NCBI GenBank assembly: GCA_024641285.1 | Contig: JAHEDH010000004.1 | Coordinates: forward strand, 1 to 56,397 | Length of the DNA: 56,397 nt | Direction of reading: 5' to 3' | Source of the DNA: a bacterium | GTDB lineage: Bacteria; Actinomycetota; Acidimicrobiia; Spongiisociales; ZC4RG35 | Shown: positions 8,337 to 17,563 of the stretch, one piece after another | Layout: every line of letters begins with the position of its first letter | Position numbering within the stretch: position 1 is the first letter of the stretch | Translations under genes and position numbers: made by a program | Notes under the pieces: model-generated | The model's input: only the letters and a program-made list of their open reading frames with translations | The model's database searches: none | What the model was told of the DNA's origin: nothing

Positions 8337-9692
8337 TCAGAGGTGCAACAACTCGGCGACGCGGAACGCCAGGTCCAGCGACTGACGTCCGTTGAGCCGG
8401 GGGTCGCACATCGTCTCGTAGCGGATGTCCAGGTCGTCGTCGGCGATCTCCGTCGACCCGCCGATGCACTCTGTGACGTCGTCACCAGTCAATTCGAGGT
8501 GGATGCCCCCGGGCCAGGTGCCGACCGAGCGGTGGGCGGCGAAGAATCCGTCGATCTCTGCAGCGACGTCCTCCAGATGCCTGGTCTTGCGGCCACTGTT
8601 CGACGTGAACGTGTTGCCGTGCATCGGATCGCACGCCCAGACGACCGGATGTCCAGCGTCGCGAACCGCCGTCAGCATCGGTGGGAGTAGTCCGCCGACG
8701 CGCTCTGCACCGAGTCGGGTGATCAACGTCAGCCGGCCGGGGATCCGATCCGGGTTCAGCGCCTCACAGAGTGCCAGGACGTCTTCGGGTGTCGCGGTCG
8801 GGCCGACCTTGCACCCGACCGGGTTCTTGATCCCGCGAAAGAACTCGAGATGGGCGCCGTCGAGGTCACGGGTGCGCTCTCCGATCCAGACCATGTGCGC
8901 AGAGCAGTCATACCAATCGCCGGTGAGGGAGTCCTGGCGCGTGAGTGCCTCCTCGTAGCCGAGCAGCAGCGCCTCGTGGCTGGTGAACAGCTCCGATTCA
9001 TGCAATCTGGAATCGGAGTAGGTGTCGATCCCGATCGCCTCCATGAACCTCAGGGCGTTGTCGATGCCCTTGGCCATCTCCTCATATCGCTGCCCCTGTG
9101 GTGAGTCTGCGACGAACTCCTTGTTCCAGGCGTGCACTCGTCGGAGGTCGGCGAAACCGCCGCGGGTGAACGCCCGGAGGAGGTTGAGCGTCGATGCCGA
9201 ACGATTGTATGCCTCGAGGAGGCGTTCGGGCCGCGGCACACGTGACTCGGGGTCGAACCCGATGTCGTTGACGATGTGGCCCCGGAAGGACGGCAATTCG
9301 ACGCCGCCCTGGGTCTCGGTCTCGCTCGAACGAGGCTTGGCGAACTGGCCGGCGATCCTCCCCACCTTCACGGTCGGGACGCCCCCGGCGTAAGTGAGTA
9401 CGACGGCCATCTGCAGGATGACTCGCAGCTTTTCGCGGATGTCGACCGCGCCCATCGATTCGAAGGATTCGGCGCAGTCACCCGCCTGCAGCAGAAACGC
9501 CTCGCCGCGGGAGACTGCGGCGAGCTGGGACATCAGATCGCGGGCTTCACCGGCGAAGACGAGGGGCGGAAGATCGCGCAGCTGCTTGAGCACGACGTCA
9601 ACGGCGGACTCGTCGGGCCATTCCGGCTGTTGGAGCGCCGGAAACCCGCGCCAGGAGGTCGGGTGCCATTCGGAAGGTAGAGCTGTGGTCAT
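8337..9692 (-). CDS. aroG: class II 3-deoxy-7-phosphoheptulonate (DAHP) synthase
   Basis: A 451-residue class II (AroA-II) DAHP synthase, catalysing PEP plus erythrose-4-phosphate to DAHP, the first shikimate step. Family motifs are 'QAGDCAESF' (metal-ligand Cys), 'NPVGCKVGP', 'VVWACDPMHGNT' and 'GGIHLELTGDDVTECIGG'. Length matches the mycobacterial enzyme (about 460). ATG 9692 is chosen because the protein then begins 'MTTALPSEWHP', a conserved type of start for the family; the further 18 codons upstream are poor. A TAGTCT lies about 25 nt upstream of the start. No other shikimate gene is nearby. Confidence 0.95.
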   Translation of the reverse strand: MTTALPSEWHPTSWRGFPALQQPEWPDESAVDVVLKQLRDLPPLVFAGEARDLMSQLAAVSRGEAFLLQAGDCAESFESMGAVDIREKLRVILQMAVVLTYAGGVPTVKVGRIAGQFAKPRSSETETQGGVELPSFRGHIVNDIGFDPESRVPRPERLLEAYNRSASTLNLLRAFTRGGFADLRRVHAWNKEFVADSPQGQRYEEMAKGIDNALRFMEAIGIDTYSDSRLHESELFTSHEALLLGYEEALTRQDSLTGDWYDCSAHMVWIGERTRDLDGAHLEFFRGIKNPVGCKVGPTATPEDVLALCEALNPDRIPGRLTLITRLGAERVGGLLPPMLTAVRDAGHPVVWACDPMHGNTFTSNSGRKTRHLEDVAAEIDGFFAAHRSVGTWPGGIHLELTGDDVTECIGGSTEIADDDLDIRYETMCDPRLNGRQSLDLAFRVAELLHL

Positions 9693-9806
9693 GAGGGCAT
9701 TCCGGTGGTGACTGGTCGACTGGAGACTATCGCTGTTCGGGACCATCAGCCAACCGACCGACGGCGCCGCTCCCCGCGCGCCAACATCGGCGCCTGCGCT
9801 CCAGGG

Positions 9807-11765
9807 TCACTCGGCTCCTGCGACGCCGAGCCGTTCCAGCGTCGAGTGCGCCGCTTCGAGCTCCATCGTTCCTGCAGCTTCGCGGCCCGAGGCTCGGAGC
9901 AGGCGGCCGAGTCGGAGGCGCGACTGTGCGACCTCGAATGGCATCTGAAGTCTGGTCCAGCCTCGGACCGCCTCTTGCAGATCGCCGATCGCCTCTTGGA
10001 CGCGTCCTTCTGCGACAGCGAGCGCTGCTCGCCGATCCGCCACCTCGGACAGCATGGCAGTCGAGTGGCAGAGCTGTGCGATCTCGGTGAACTCCGCGAG
10101 GTATCGCCGAGCTCCGTCCAGATTGTCGAGGGCGATCTGTGTGTCGATCAGCGTGGGAAGGAACCGGGCTCGCTCGAGCGTCGGCGGGTCACCGAGCAAG
10201 GCATCGAGTAGCAGCTCCTCCGCAGCATCGAGGTCGCCCTCCGCCATGCGCAGCTGTGCCATGCCGGGCAGCGGCGTGAACCCGTGCTCATGGGCCGACC
10301 GGAAGTGGGTCGCCGCATCTTCGAGTCTCCCGGCCCGGAGATCGACCTTGCCGATCTGGTAGAGAGCTGCGCCGATGATGGGCGTGTATCCGACGAGCTC
10401 TCCTGCAGCGCGACGGAGATCCTCGGCAGCTGCATCCCAATCCCCCCGAAGCCATTTCAACTCGGCGCGGTAGACCCGACAGATCCCCGGGTACGAGGAA
10501 TCAGAGTGTTGCTCGCACCAGCCTTCGGCGGCGTCGTTCCATTCGCGGGCTCGCTCGTAGTCGCCGATCTGGTCACAGACGGCGAGCATGTTGCAGTAGT
10601 TGCGACCGGTCGCGTCGGCATTGAGCTCGCCGGAGACGGCGGCCACCATCGATTCGTCGACGAGCAGCATTCCTTCATCCACCCGACCCGTTGCGACCAG
10701 GAATCGGCCCTTGTCCATCAGGCCGAGAGCTTCGATGCTCCTGTCACCGAGCGCAACTCCCACGGCGATCGTCTCATCGGCGAGGGCGAGGGCCTCCTCC
10801 ACGTGACCTTCGGATTCGAAAGCAAACACGCTCTTCCATCGGACGAGGTAGCCGTACGCCTGGCTCGGGCCGGACCCATGCACGAGCTGCTCGGCTCGGG
10901 CTATCCACGCCTTCGAGATGGCTGCAGCGAGCCGATATTTGTACAGGAACGCGAGGTCGAGCGCGATCAACGCAGCCGCCTCCGTCTTTCCCTCGCGAGT
11001 GAGCTTGCCGTATGCCCGTTCCTTCGCTGCGACTGCTTCGTTGGGATGCCCCGACCAGTACGCAGCCTCTCCGAGCCGTTGCAGGTCCTCGGAGTCCAAC
11101 TCGATGAAACCACCGGCAGACGTCAGCGAGACGAAACACGACTCCCACTGCCGGGCAGCGTGCGCCTGACGACCCTCGGCCAGGAGGTCTGCTGCATCAA
11201 GGCCGGCGCGCGCCGACTTGAGGCGGGGGAAGGCCGACGGCAGGTCCGGGTGAAGCACCTGGAAGACGTGCTCTGGCCTGTCCATGTCCTTCAGGACGTG
11301 AGCGCCCAGATCCTCGAGGTCCGCTCCGCTGGGGAGGAGACCCGCCAGGAGGTGCGCGGTCGCCGCCGACATCAACACCTGACCACCGTGGCCGATCGAG
11401 AGGAGCCGGGCGCAACGGTTGAGCGGCTGTCCGAAGTAATCGCCGTCCCGCTCATCGGCGTTCCCGGAATGAAGAGCCATGCGCAACCGAAACGGAGCCA
11501 CGGCTCCCCACTGCTCCGCTTCCAGCGCCACCTGGATCCCTATGGCGGCGTCGAGCGCCCTGGTCGGCTCCGAGAACGCCGAACAGAACTCATCGCCCGC
11601 GGTGGTGAACACGGCGCCGCCTCTCGATTCGATCGATGTCCGGACGATCGAGTCGTGGCGGGCCATCGCCTCCTTCATGACGTCTGGGTGGTCCTCCCAG
11701 CGGCGGGTGCTCCCCTCCAAGTCCGTGAAGAGAAAGGTCACGGTGCCACTGGGAAACGCGGTCAT
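9807..11765 (-). CDS. class III nucleotidyl cyclase domain fused to TPR repeats
   Basis: A 652-residue cytoplasmic protein. Residues 5-180 are a class III cyclase homology domain: 'TVTFLFTDLEGST' with metal Asp15, 'TTAGDEFCSAF' with Asp58, and 'NRCARLLSIGHGGQVLMS'. The Lys usually seen four residues before the second Asp is Thr54, so purine specificity or activity is uncertain. From about residue 210 onward the protein is alpha-helical with TPR-like pairs ('LGEAAYWSGHPNEAVAAKERAY', 'YQIGKVDLRAGRLEDAATHF'). Actinomycetes have many such cyclase-TPR sensors. ATG 11765 matches the family start 'GTVTFLFTD'. Confidence 0.85.
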   Translation of the reverse strand: MTAFPSGTVTFLFTDLEGSTRRWEDHPDVMKEAMARHDSIVRTSIESRGGAVFTTAGDEFCSAFSEPTRALDAAIGIQVALEAEQWGAVAPFRLRMALHSGNADERDGDYFGQPLNRCARLLSIGHGGQVLMSAATAHLLAGLLPSGADLEDLGAHVLKDMDRPEHVFQVLHPDLPSAFPRLKSARAGLDAADLLAEGRQAHAARQWESCFVSLTSAGGFIELDSEDLQRLGEAAYWSGHPNEAVAAKERAYGKLTREGKTEAAALIALDLAFLYKYRLAAAISKAWIARAEQLVHGSGPSQAYGYLVRWKSVFAFESEGHVEEALALADETIAVGVALGDRSIEALGLMDKGRFLVATGRVDEGMLLVDESMVAAVSGELNADATGRNYCNMLAVCDQIGDYERAREWNDAAEGWCEQHSDSSYPGICRVYRAELKWLRGDWDAAAEDLRRAAGELVGYTPIIGAALYQIGKVDLRAGRLEDAATHFRSAHEHGFTPLPGMAQLRMAEGDLDAAEELLLDALLGDPPTLERARFLPTLIDTQIALDNLDGARRYLAEFTEIAQLCHSTAMLSEVADRRAALAVAEGRVQEAIGDLQEAVRGWTRLQMPFEVAQSRLRLGRLLRASGREAAGTMELEAAHSTLERLGVAGAE

Positions 11766-11967
11766 TGCCAACCTGGTCGGGGTGGACACAGTAGCGATGG
11801 CGACTGCGCATCTGCGTTGCCTCGACTTCTCCATCCGGATCGGCGCCCGGCCGGCGCCCATGGGCATGGAAACGTCGATCGACGCCGGCTGGAACATGGG
11901 CGTCGCGTCGGAGGCTGGGCGGGTACGGTTTCGCCACTGTCCGCGCACGGCAGGAGGAGGCTTCGTC

Positions 11968-13191
11968 GTGGATCTGAACCTGAATCGCCGGCAGTTGTTC
12001 GTGATGTTCGGATCGATCTACTTCGTACAGGGCGTCATCCAGGCCTACCAGCTCAACTTCTTCAAACCACACATGGACTCGGCAGGAATAGACGCCGATC
12101 GGCTCGCGATCGTCTCTGCTCTGGGACTGCTTCCGTTCGTGATCAAGTGGATCTTCGGCCTGGTCTCCGACCGCTATCCGCTCTTCGGACGCGGGCATCG
12201 CGTCCCGTACATGATCATCGGGCTCATGAGCACTGGTGTGGCGTTCTTCGTGGCGTTCTTCGTCGATCCGTCCCGCAGCTTCGCGGCCCTCGCAGCCCTC
12301 GTTCTCTCGGCGACTTTCGCAATGGCGTTGTTCGACACGACCGCCGATGCCCTCTCGGTCGACGTCGTACATCGAGATGACCATGCGACCGTCCAGGCAT
12401 GGATGAACGGCGGTCGCGCCGTGGGCATCGTGCTGTTGTCCGGTCTGCTCGGGGTCGTGGCAGGGGCGTTCGGCTATCAATGGACGTTCCTGGTGATCGC
12501 CGCAACCACGATCGTGCCGCTGTGGTTCGTGCTCAGGGTCGAGGAACCGACTCAACGAACACCGGCGCACACGTTCGATCGCCGTGCTTTCAAGGTCCTC
12601 GCCCACCCGCAGTACCTGGTCTTCTCCGTCGTGCTGATCGCCGCCTGGTTCTTCTTCGAGGGCATCGAGGGGCTGGTGACCTTCTACATGTCGAACGAGC
12701 TCGGCGCGTCGCCGACGACGATCGGTGTCTACGGGAGCCTCAAGGGACTGGGGATCCTGGCGGGTGGGGTGTCCTTGGCGGTGCTCGTCCGTCGCGGTGG
12801 CCGGCGGCTCGGGGCGGTGCTGACACTCGTCCTCGTGACCGCAGGAGGGCTAGTGCTCTCACTCTTGGACAGTACGACTGCGATCCTCGTGGTGGCTCCT
12901 CTGTGGGGACTGGCCGTCGGGTTCCATTGGACCAACTATGTGACCATCACCATGGGAATCACCGACCTGCGGATCGCCGGATCGATGTTCGCCATTCTCC
13001 AGACCATGTCCAACATCGGGCTTGGGGCGGGTGAGGGCGTGTCGACCGCGCTCACCGACAACCTCGGGTTCTCCACGATCTTTCGGTCGTTCGCGCTGCT
13101 CAATCTGCTGGTCATCCCACTGGTGCTCGGGTCGCTTGCCTGGTTCGACCGATCAAGGGCCGAGGAACTCGACGCAGTCCTCGCGACATGA
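11968..13191 (+). CDS. MFS transporter, AmpG/acetyl-CoA-transporter-like
   Basis: A 407-residue membrane protein with about 12 hydrophobic helices. The first loop 'IFGLVSDRYPLFGRGHRVPYMI' is the typical AmpG/BT1/folate-biopterin type 'K-GxxSDxxPxFGxRRxPY' signature. Substrates of that branch include muropeptides, folates and acetyl-CoA; which applies here is unknown. GTG 11968 is set by AGGAGGAGG at 11952-11960 with 7 nt spacing. The gene is divergent from the cyclase-TPR gene, with about 200 bp between the two starts. Confidence 0.85.
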   Translation: MDLNLNRRQLFVMFGSIYFVQGVIQAYQLNFFKPHMDSAGIDADRLAIVSALGLLPFVIKWIFGLVSDRYPLFGRGHRVPYMIIGLMSTGVAFFVAFFVDPSRSFAALAALVLSATFAMALFDTTADALSVDVVHRDDHATVQAWMNGGRAVGIVLLSGLLGVVAGAFGYQWTFLVIAATTIVPLWFVLRVEEPTQRTPAHTFDRRAFKVLAHPQYLVFSVVLIAAWFFFEGIEGLVTFYMSNELGASPTTIGVYGSLKGLGILAGGVSLAVLVRRGGRRLGAVLTLVLVTAGGLVLSLLDSTTAILVVAPLWGLAVGFHWTNYVTITMGITDLRIAGSMFAILQTMSNIGLGAGEGVSTALTDNLGFSTIFRSFALLNLLVIPLVLGSLAWFDRSRAEELDAVLAT

Positions 13192-13234
13192 CCTCGGGCC
13201 GTCGAGCGCACCGGACCGCACGTAGGCTCGACCC

Positions 13235-14548
13235 GTGATCGATGCCGCCACTCTGCTCAGCGATCTGATCAGAATCGACACGACGAATCCGCCCGGGCGG
13301 GAGCGCGAAGCCGTCGAGTTGGTCGGCTCGACGCTCGCCGACAACGACATCGCATTCGGAACGTATGCCAAGGACCCCGGTCGCCCGTCGCTGGTGGCTC
13401 GCGTGGCCGGTGAGGGGACTGCTCCGCCGTTGCTCGTGCAAGGCCATCTCGATGTCGTCGGCGTCACCGGTCAACGCTGGGACCGCGATCCGTTCTCCGG
13501 CGAGATCGTCGACGGGTGGGTGTGGGGCCGCGGCGCCCTCGACATGAAGGGCCCGATCGTCATGATGCTGGACGCTCTCGTGCGAGCCAGACAGGGCCAT
13601 CCCCCGGCGGGCGACATCATCCTCTGCCTCGTTCCCGACGAGGAGAGCGGGGGCAGCCTTGGAGCCGGGTTTCTCGTCTCCGAGCACCCCGAGCTGTTCG
13701 AAGGCGTCGCCTACGCGCTCGGTGAATTCGGCGGGTTCCCGTTCGTCTTCGACGATGTCCGCTTCTCCCCCATCCAGATCTCCGAGCGGGTCGGTGTGGA
13801 GTTCCATGTGACGTTCAGAGGCGATCCCGGCCACGCGTCGATGCCGCAACCGGGTGGCGCGATGGCGAAGCTCGGAAGAGCCCTCGTGAACCTCGATCGC
13901 AAGCATCTCCCGGTCCATCTCACCGCGCCCACCCGACTCATGCTCGAGGCGATGTCCCCGCACGTGTCGCCGCCCACCCGGTTTGCGCTCCGCGGCTTGC
14001 TCGACGACCGCACTGCGCCGGCCACCGTGGCAGCGCTCCGGTCTCGGCTCGGCCGGATGGAGAACCTGTTCCGAAACACTGCGACGCCGACGATCGTTCG
14101 AGGCGGCGACAAGGTCAACGTGATCCCGGCCGAGGTCATGCTCACCCTCGACGGCCGCATGCTGCCCGGAATGGATCCGCTCACCATGCGAGACGAGTTG
14201 GCCGACCTGCTCGATGTCGAATGCGACATCAGCTTCTCGACGGAGCGCTCTGGCATCCCGGCCGAACCGGACATGGGCTTGTTCGACCTTCTCGCCTCCG
14301 CGGTCCTGCGTATGGACCCCGGTCTCGTCCCGATTCCCTACATGATCCCGGCGATCACTGATGCTCGGTGGTTCTCGAAGCTGGGGATCCGCTGCTACGG
14401 ATTCACCCCGATGCCGCTCCCTGCCGATTTCGCCTTCGAGGCGACCGTCCATGGCGCCAACGAGCGGATCCCGGTGTCGGCGCTCCGTCCAGGCTCGGAT
14501 GCGTACCTCGACGTCTTTCAGCGGTACGGCCGGACCTCTCACACATGA
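13235..14548 (+). CDS. M20 family metallopeptidase/deacylase
   Basis: A 437-residue zinc hydrolase of the ArgE/DapE/carboxypeptidase-G2 family. Motifs are 'VQGHLDVV' (His71, Asp73), 'WGRGALDMKG' (bridging Asp103) and 'PDEESGG' (Glu136/137, general base and ligand). A dimerisation lid follows at about 190-300. It removes an acyl or amino acid from an amide; the substrate is not assignable. TAGGCT at 13223-13228 lies 6 nt upstream of GTG 13235, indicating a leaderless start. It is followed in the same direction by the CvpA-CAP gene after 64 bp. Confidence 0.9.
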   Translation: MIDAATLLSDLIRIDTTNPPGREREAVELVGSTLADNDIAFGTYAKDPGRPSLVARVAGEGTAPPLLVQGHLDVVGVTGQRWDRDPFSGEIVDGWVWGRGALDMKGPIVMMLDALVRARQGHPPAGDIILCLVPDEESGGSLGAGFLVSEHPELFEGVAYALGEFGGFPFVFDDVRFSPIQISERVGVEFHVTFRGDPGHASMPQPGGAMAKLGRALVNLDRKHLPVHLTAPTRLMLEAMSPHVSPPTRFALRGLLDDRTAPATVAALRSRLGRMENLFRNTATPTIVRGGDKVNVIPAEVMLTLDGRMLPGMDPLTMRDELADLLDVECDISFSTERSGIPAEPDMGLFDLLASAVLRMDPGLVPIPYMIPAITDARWFSKLGIRCYGFTPMPLPADFAFEATVHGANERIPVSALRPGSDAYLDVFQRYGRTSHT

Positions 14549-14612
14549 CGCGTCCGGCGCGGATCGGAGTCCGAGTCGATCCTCGCAGGCGTCAGCGATC
14601 CGGTGTCACCCC

Positions 14613-15560
14613 GTGCTGATCGACGTGGTCGCTCTCCTGTTGATCGTGATCGGAGCGGTCCGCGGCGCCCTTCAGGGGATCGCAAGGACGGTCATCGACC
14701 TGCTCGCGTTGGTGATCGGCATCCCGGTGGCGTTCCGAATCGGAGGTGCCGCAGGTGACCTGGCCTTCTCGGGGTTCGCTCCGGTCTACGGGCGCACCCT
14801 CGGCGCGGTGGTCCTGCTGGCAGTTCTCGGAGGGATCGTCAACCGTATCGCAGCCCGCTCATACGGTCCGGCGATCGACACCGTCGATCAGTTGGGCGGC
14901 CTGATGCTCGGTATCCTGCGCGGCGGGGTCTTCGCCGCCATGGCAGTCATCCTCGTATCGGGGGTGGCGGGGAGTGCAGGCGACTCGGGCTACACCACGG
15001 ATTCGATCTTCGGCGATTTCGTGACAGACCCGGTCTCGTGGCCGCTCTCGACGTTCGCCGCTGCCACCGGCGACGCGCAGCTGGCGGTGGCGGTGGCGTT
15101 CAACCACGAGTTCCCGGGCGGTCCGCTGCTGTCGGAAGGATTCCAGGTGCTTCCAGCAACCGCACCGTCGGATCTCGAACGCGACCCGGAGGCCGGAGTC
15201 CAGATCACGTTGGCGGTGAACCATGAGCGGGCGGCAGCGGGACTACCGACGCTCACCTGGTCGTCGGCGCTCACCGGGGTGGCGACCGCCTATGCCACCG
15301 AGATGGCAACCGAGGGCTTCTTCGGGCACAATTCGCCGACGACCGGAGACGTCGGTGATCGTTTGACCGATGCCGATATCGGCTTTCGGACGGCCGGGGA
15401 GAACCTGGCGTGGGGTCCGACGGTCGACCGGATCCACATCGGCCTCATGAACAGTCCGACGCACCGCACCAACATCCTCGGCCCGCAGTACCGCAATGTC
15501 GGAGTCGGGGTGGTGAGGGGCCCACTGGGACTGATGGTGGTCCAGATCTTCCAGCGCTGA
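14613..15560 (+). CDS. CvpA-like membrane domain fused to a CAP (SCP/PR1) domain
   Basis: A 315-residue fusion. Residues 1-120 contain four hydrophobic helices and the CvpA-type opening 'DVVALLLIVIGAVRGALQG', with 'RIGGAAGDLAFSG' and 'DQLGGLMLGILRGGVF'. From about 185 onward there is a bacterial CAP domain: 'LAVNHERAAAGLPTLTW', 'FFGHNSP' (His), 'AGENLAWG' (Glu) and 'LMNSPTHRTNILGP' (His), ending in 'GLMVVQIFQR'. The CAP part should face outside the membrane. The same membrane module is fused to a trypsin-like protease in the acid-resistance protein MarP of mycobacteria. GTG 14613 is the only in-frame start before the membrane domain; no ribosome site is obvious. Confidence 0.8.
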   Translation: MLIDVVALLLIVIGAVRGALQGIARTVIDLLALVIGIPVAFRIGGAAGDLAFSGFAPVYGRTLGAVVLLAVLGGIVNRIAARSYGPAIDTVDQLGGLMLGILRGGVFAAMAVILVSGVAGSAGDSGYTTDSIFGDFVTDPVSWPLSTFAAATGDAQLAVAVAFNHEFPGGPLLSEGFQVLPATAPSDLERDPEAGVQITLAVNHERAAAGLPTLTWSSALTGVATAYATEMATEGFFGHNSPTTGDVGDRLTDADIGFRTAGENLAWGPTVDRIHIGLMNSPTHRTNILGPQYRNVGVGVVRGPLGLMVVQIFQR

Positions 15561-15602
15561 GGTGAGATCGGGATGCGACGCTCACCCGTCACCCGTCCGG
15601 TG

Positions 15603-16379
15603 TCACCACGTGGCGTCGCCCCGGATCACCGCGTCGGAGCCGCCGTCGATGAAGACGACCTGGCCGCAGAGGTGGCTGTTCTCCTCGCTCACGAGCCAGG
15701 CGAGGAGTCTGGCCACGACCTCGGGCTCGGCTATCCCATTGAGGGGCATGGGAACCATCTCGAGAATCTCTCGACGGGCCTCCTCGGTCGATGTGTACTC
15801 CGCCGTCATTGGAGTTGCGATCACGCCAGGCGCAACGGCGTTCAGCGGGATGCCGGCCCCTGCCCATTCCACAGATGGAGCGTTTCGCCGCACCCACTGG
15901 GCAAACGCCTTCTTGGTCGACGAGTAGATGAGCTGGTCCCCTTCGGTTCCTTCGAGTTCGCCGGCTCTGCGCATCGCGGCCGGCTCGTCCCACGCCGACA
16001 AGGCCGTCACCAGCGAGTCGTCGACCGGCATGAGCGAAGCCATCGACGAGACCCCCACAGCGCGAGGCGCATCCGACTTCGCCAGGGTGCGCCGCAGACC
16101 GGTCAGAGTCGAAACCATCCCGAAGAAGTTGACTGCGACCGTGGCAGGAGTCGGATGGGCCAGTCCGGCGATGGCCAGAACGGCGTCGATCTTCCCGTCC
16201 GACAGCCGGGTTGCCTGGTCGACCAGTGACTGACGCCCCTCATCGGTGCTGAGATCCGCACTGATATCGGTGCCCTTCAGATCCGCCCCGATGACGGAGT
16301 AGCCCCGATTTGAGAGAAGCTCGGCCGTGGCTTTGCCGATCCCGGATGCCGCTCCGGTCAACAACGCTGTCCTGGACAT
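15603..16379 (-). CDS. short-chain dehydrogenase/reductase (SDR)
   Basis: A 258-residue classical SDR resembling 3-alpha-hydroxysteroid dehydrogenase-type members. The cofactor motif 'TGAASGIG' is at residues 8-15, followed by acidic 'GADLKGTD' suggesting NAD(H). 'VSSMAS' holds the catalytic Ser and 'YSSTKK' the Tyr-Lys pair, with a PG motif ('AVAPGVIATPM') after it. The substrate is unknown. AGGAGG lies 7 nt before ATG 16379, and TAGGGT about 38 nt upstream is a -10 candidate. It is divergent from the esterase cassette. Confidence 0.9.
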   Translation of the reverse strand: MSRTALLTGAASGIGKATAELLSNRGYSVIGADLKGTDISADLSTDEGRQSLVDQATRLSDGKIDAVLAIAGLAHPTPATVAVNFFGMVSTLTGLRRTLAKSDAPRAVGVSSMASLMPVDDSLVTALSAWDEPAAMRRAGELEGTEGDQLIYSSTKKAFAQWVRRNAPSVEWAGAGIPLNAVAPGVIATPMTAEYTSTEEARREILEMVPMPLNGIAEPEVVARLLAWLVSEENSHLCGQVVFIDGGSDAVIRGDATW

Positions 16380-16549
16380 GGTTCGCCTCCTTGGGCTCGA
16401 TTCACGCCTCTGGATCGAACCCTACGCGCTGAACCTCGTCGGCGGCTCGCCACCTTATCCGTCGACCTCGTACGGCATCTGCGGGCAGGAACCCGTTTCA
16501 CTCCGGCGGTGACATCGAGGCGAGTCGGCGGTGACGTAGCCTGTTGGCG

Positions 16550-17563
16550 GTGTCCTCTCCCATTCGTCTCGAGTACGTCGGTCATGCCGACAACGTCCGG
16601 TTGGCGACCTGGATGCCCCGGTTCGATCTCGACCGCGAATTCGCCCACAACGGTCGGCACTGGACACTGGATCTCGACCTGCCTGAGACCGCTCGCATCG
16701 AGTATCGCATCGAGGTGGAACGCGATGGCCGGTGGGACTCGATGCTCGACCCGCTCAACCCCCGCACCGCAACCAACCCGTTCGGACACAACTCGGTTCT
16801 GAGCGGTCCCGACTACGTCGAACCCTGGTGGGTGGAGAAGACTCCGATCACCCCCGGAAGCATCACCGAACTCCGGGTTGCGTCGGAGCGGCTCGGGGGC
16901 CGCCGCAGCATCCGTCTGTACCGCCCAGGCGGGGTCGAGGACGCTCGTGACCTCCCGCTGCTGTATGTCTTCGACGGAGACGACTTTCTCAACCACGCTC
17001 AGATTGCGAGATGCTTCGACGTCCTGATCTCCGAAGAGGTGGTGCCCCCGTTCCGGGCTGCATTGTCGAACCCGCGGCGCCGCCACGTCGAGTACACCGC
17101 ATCCGATGATCACGCCGCCTGCATGCTCGATGAGATCCTTCCCTACGTTCGACGACGAGTCGGGGTCACGAAGTTGGCGGCAATGGGTGCCAGCCTCGGT
17201 GCCGTCGCCGCCTGGAAGATGATGGCGTCCCGCCCGGATTCGTTCGCCGGGGCAGTCCTGATGTCCGGCACGTTCGCTCGTACACCACACCCCGAACTGG
17301 ACCAGCAGATGCTGTCGGCGATCGAGACGTTCGTCGACGATGCATTGGACGACCCGGTTCCACCTGCTCTGGCAATCCACCAATCCTGCGGCCGGTACGA
17401 GAGCCTGATCGACTGGAATCGTGAGGTTGCCGCCGTCCTGGCCCGAGGGCGAGAGCGCTTCGCCTATGCCGAGACCTGGACCGGCCACGACTGGGGCGCA
17501 TGGCGTGACCAGATCGCCAAGGGCCTGACACTCGTGTTCGGAGGTGATGGTGAAGGACCGTGA
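16550..17563 (+). CDS. esterase with N-terminal enterochelin-esterase-like domain
   Basis: A 337-residue hydrolase of the Fes/IroE/esterase-D type. Residues 1-95 form an all-beta CBM48/Fes-like N-terminal domain ('HWTLDLDLPETARIEYRIEV', 'MLDPLNPRTATNPFG'). The catalytic part has 'LLYVFDGDDFL', the nucleophile elbow 'GASLGAVAAWKM', 'LMSGTF' and the His in 'TGHDWGAW'. It should act on an ester of a peptide or polyol in the cytoplasm, since no signal peptide is visible. TAGCCT at 16537-16542 lies 7 nt before GTG 16550, so this start is preferred to TTG 16544. The 3' end overlaps the next gene by 17 bp. Confidence 0.8.
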   Translation: MSSPIRLEYVGHADNVRLATWMPRFDLDREFAHNGRHWTLDLDLPETARIEYRIEVERDGRWDSMLDPLNPRTATNPFGHNSVLSGPDYVEPWWVEKTPITPGSITELRVASERLGGRRSIRLYRPGGVEDARDLPLLYVFDGDDFLNHAQIARCFDVLISEEVVPPFRAALSNPRRRHVEYTASDDHAACMLDEILPYVRRRVGVTKLAAMGASLGAVAAWKMMASRPDSFAGAVLMSGTFARTPHPELDQQMLSAIETFVDDALDDPVPPALAIHQSCGRYESLIDWNREVAAVLARGRERFAYAETWTGHDWGAWRDQIAKGLTLVFGGDGEGP

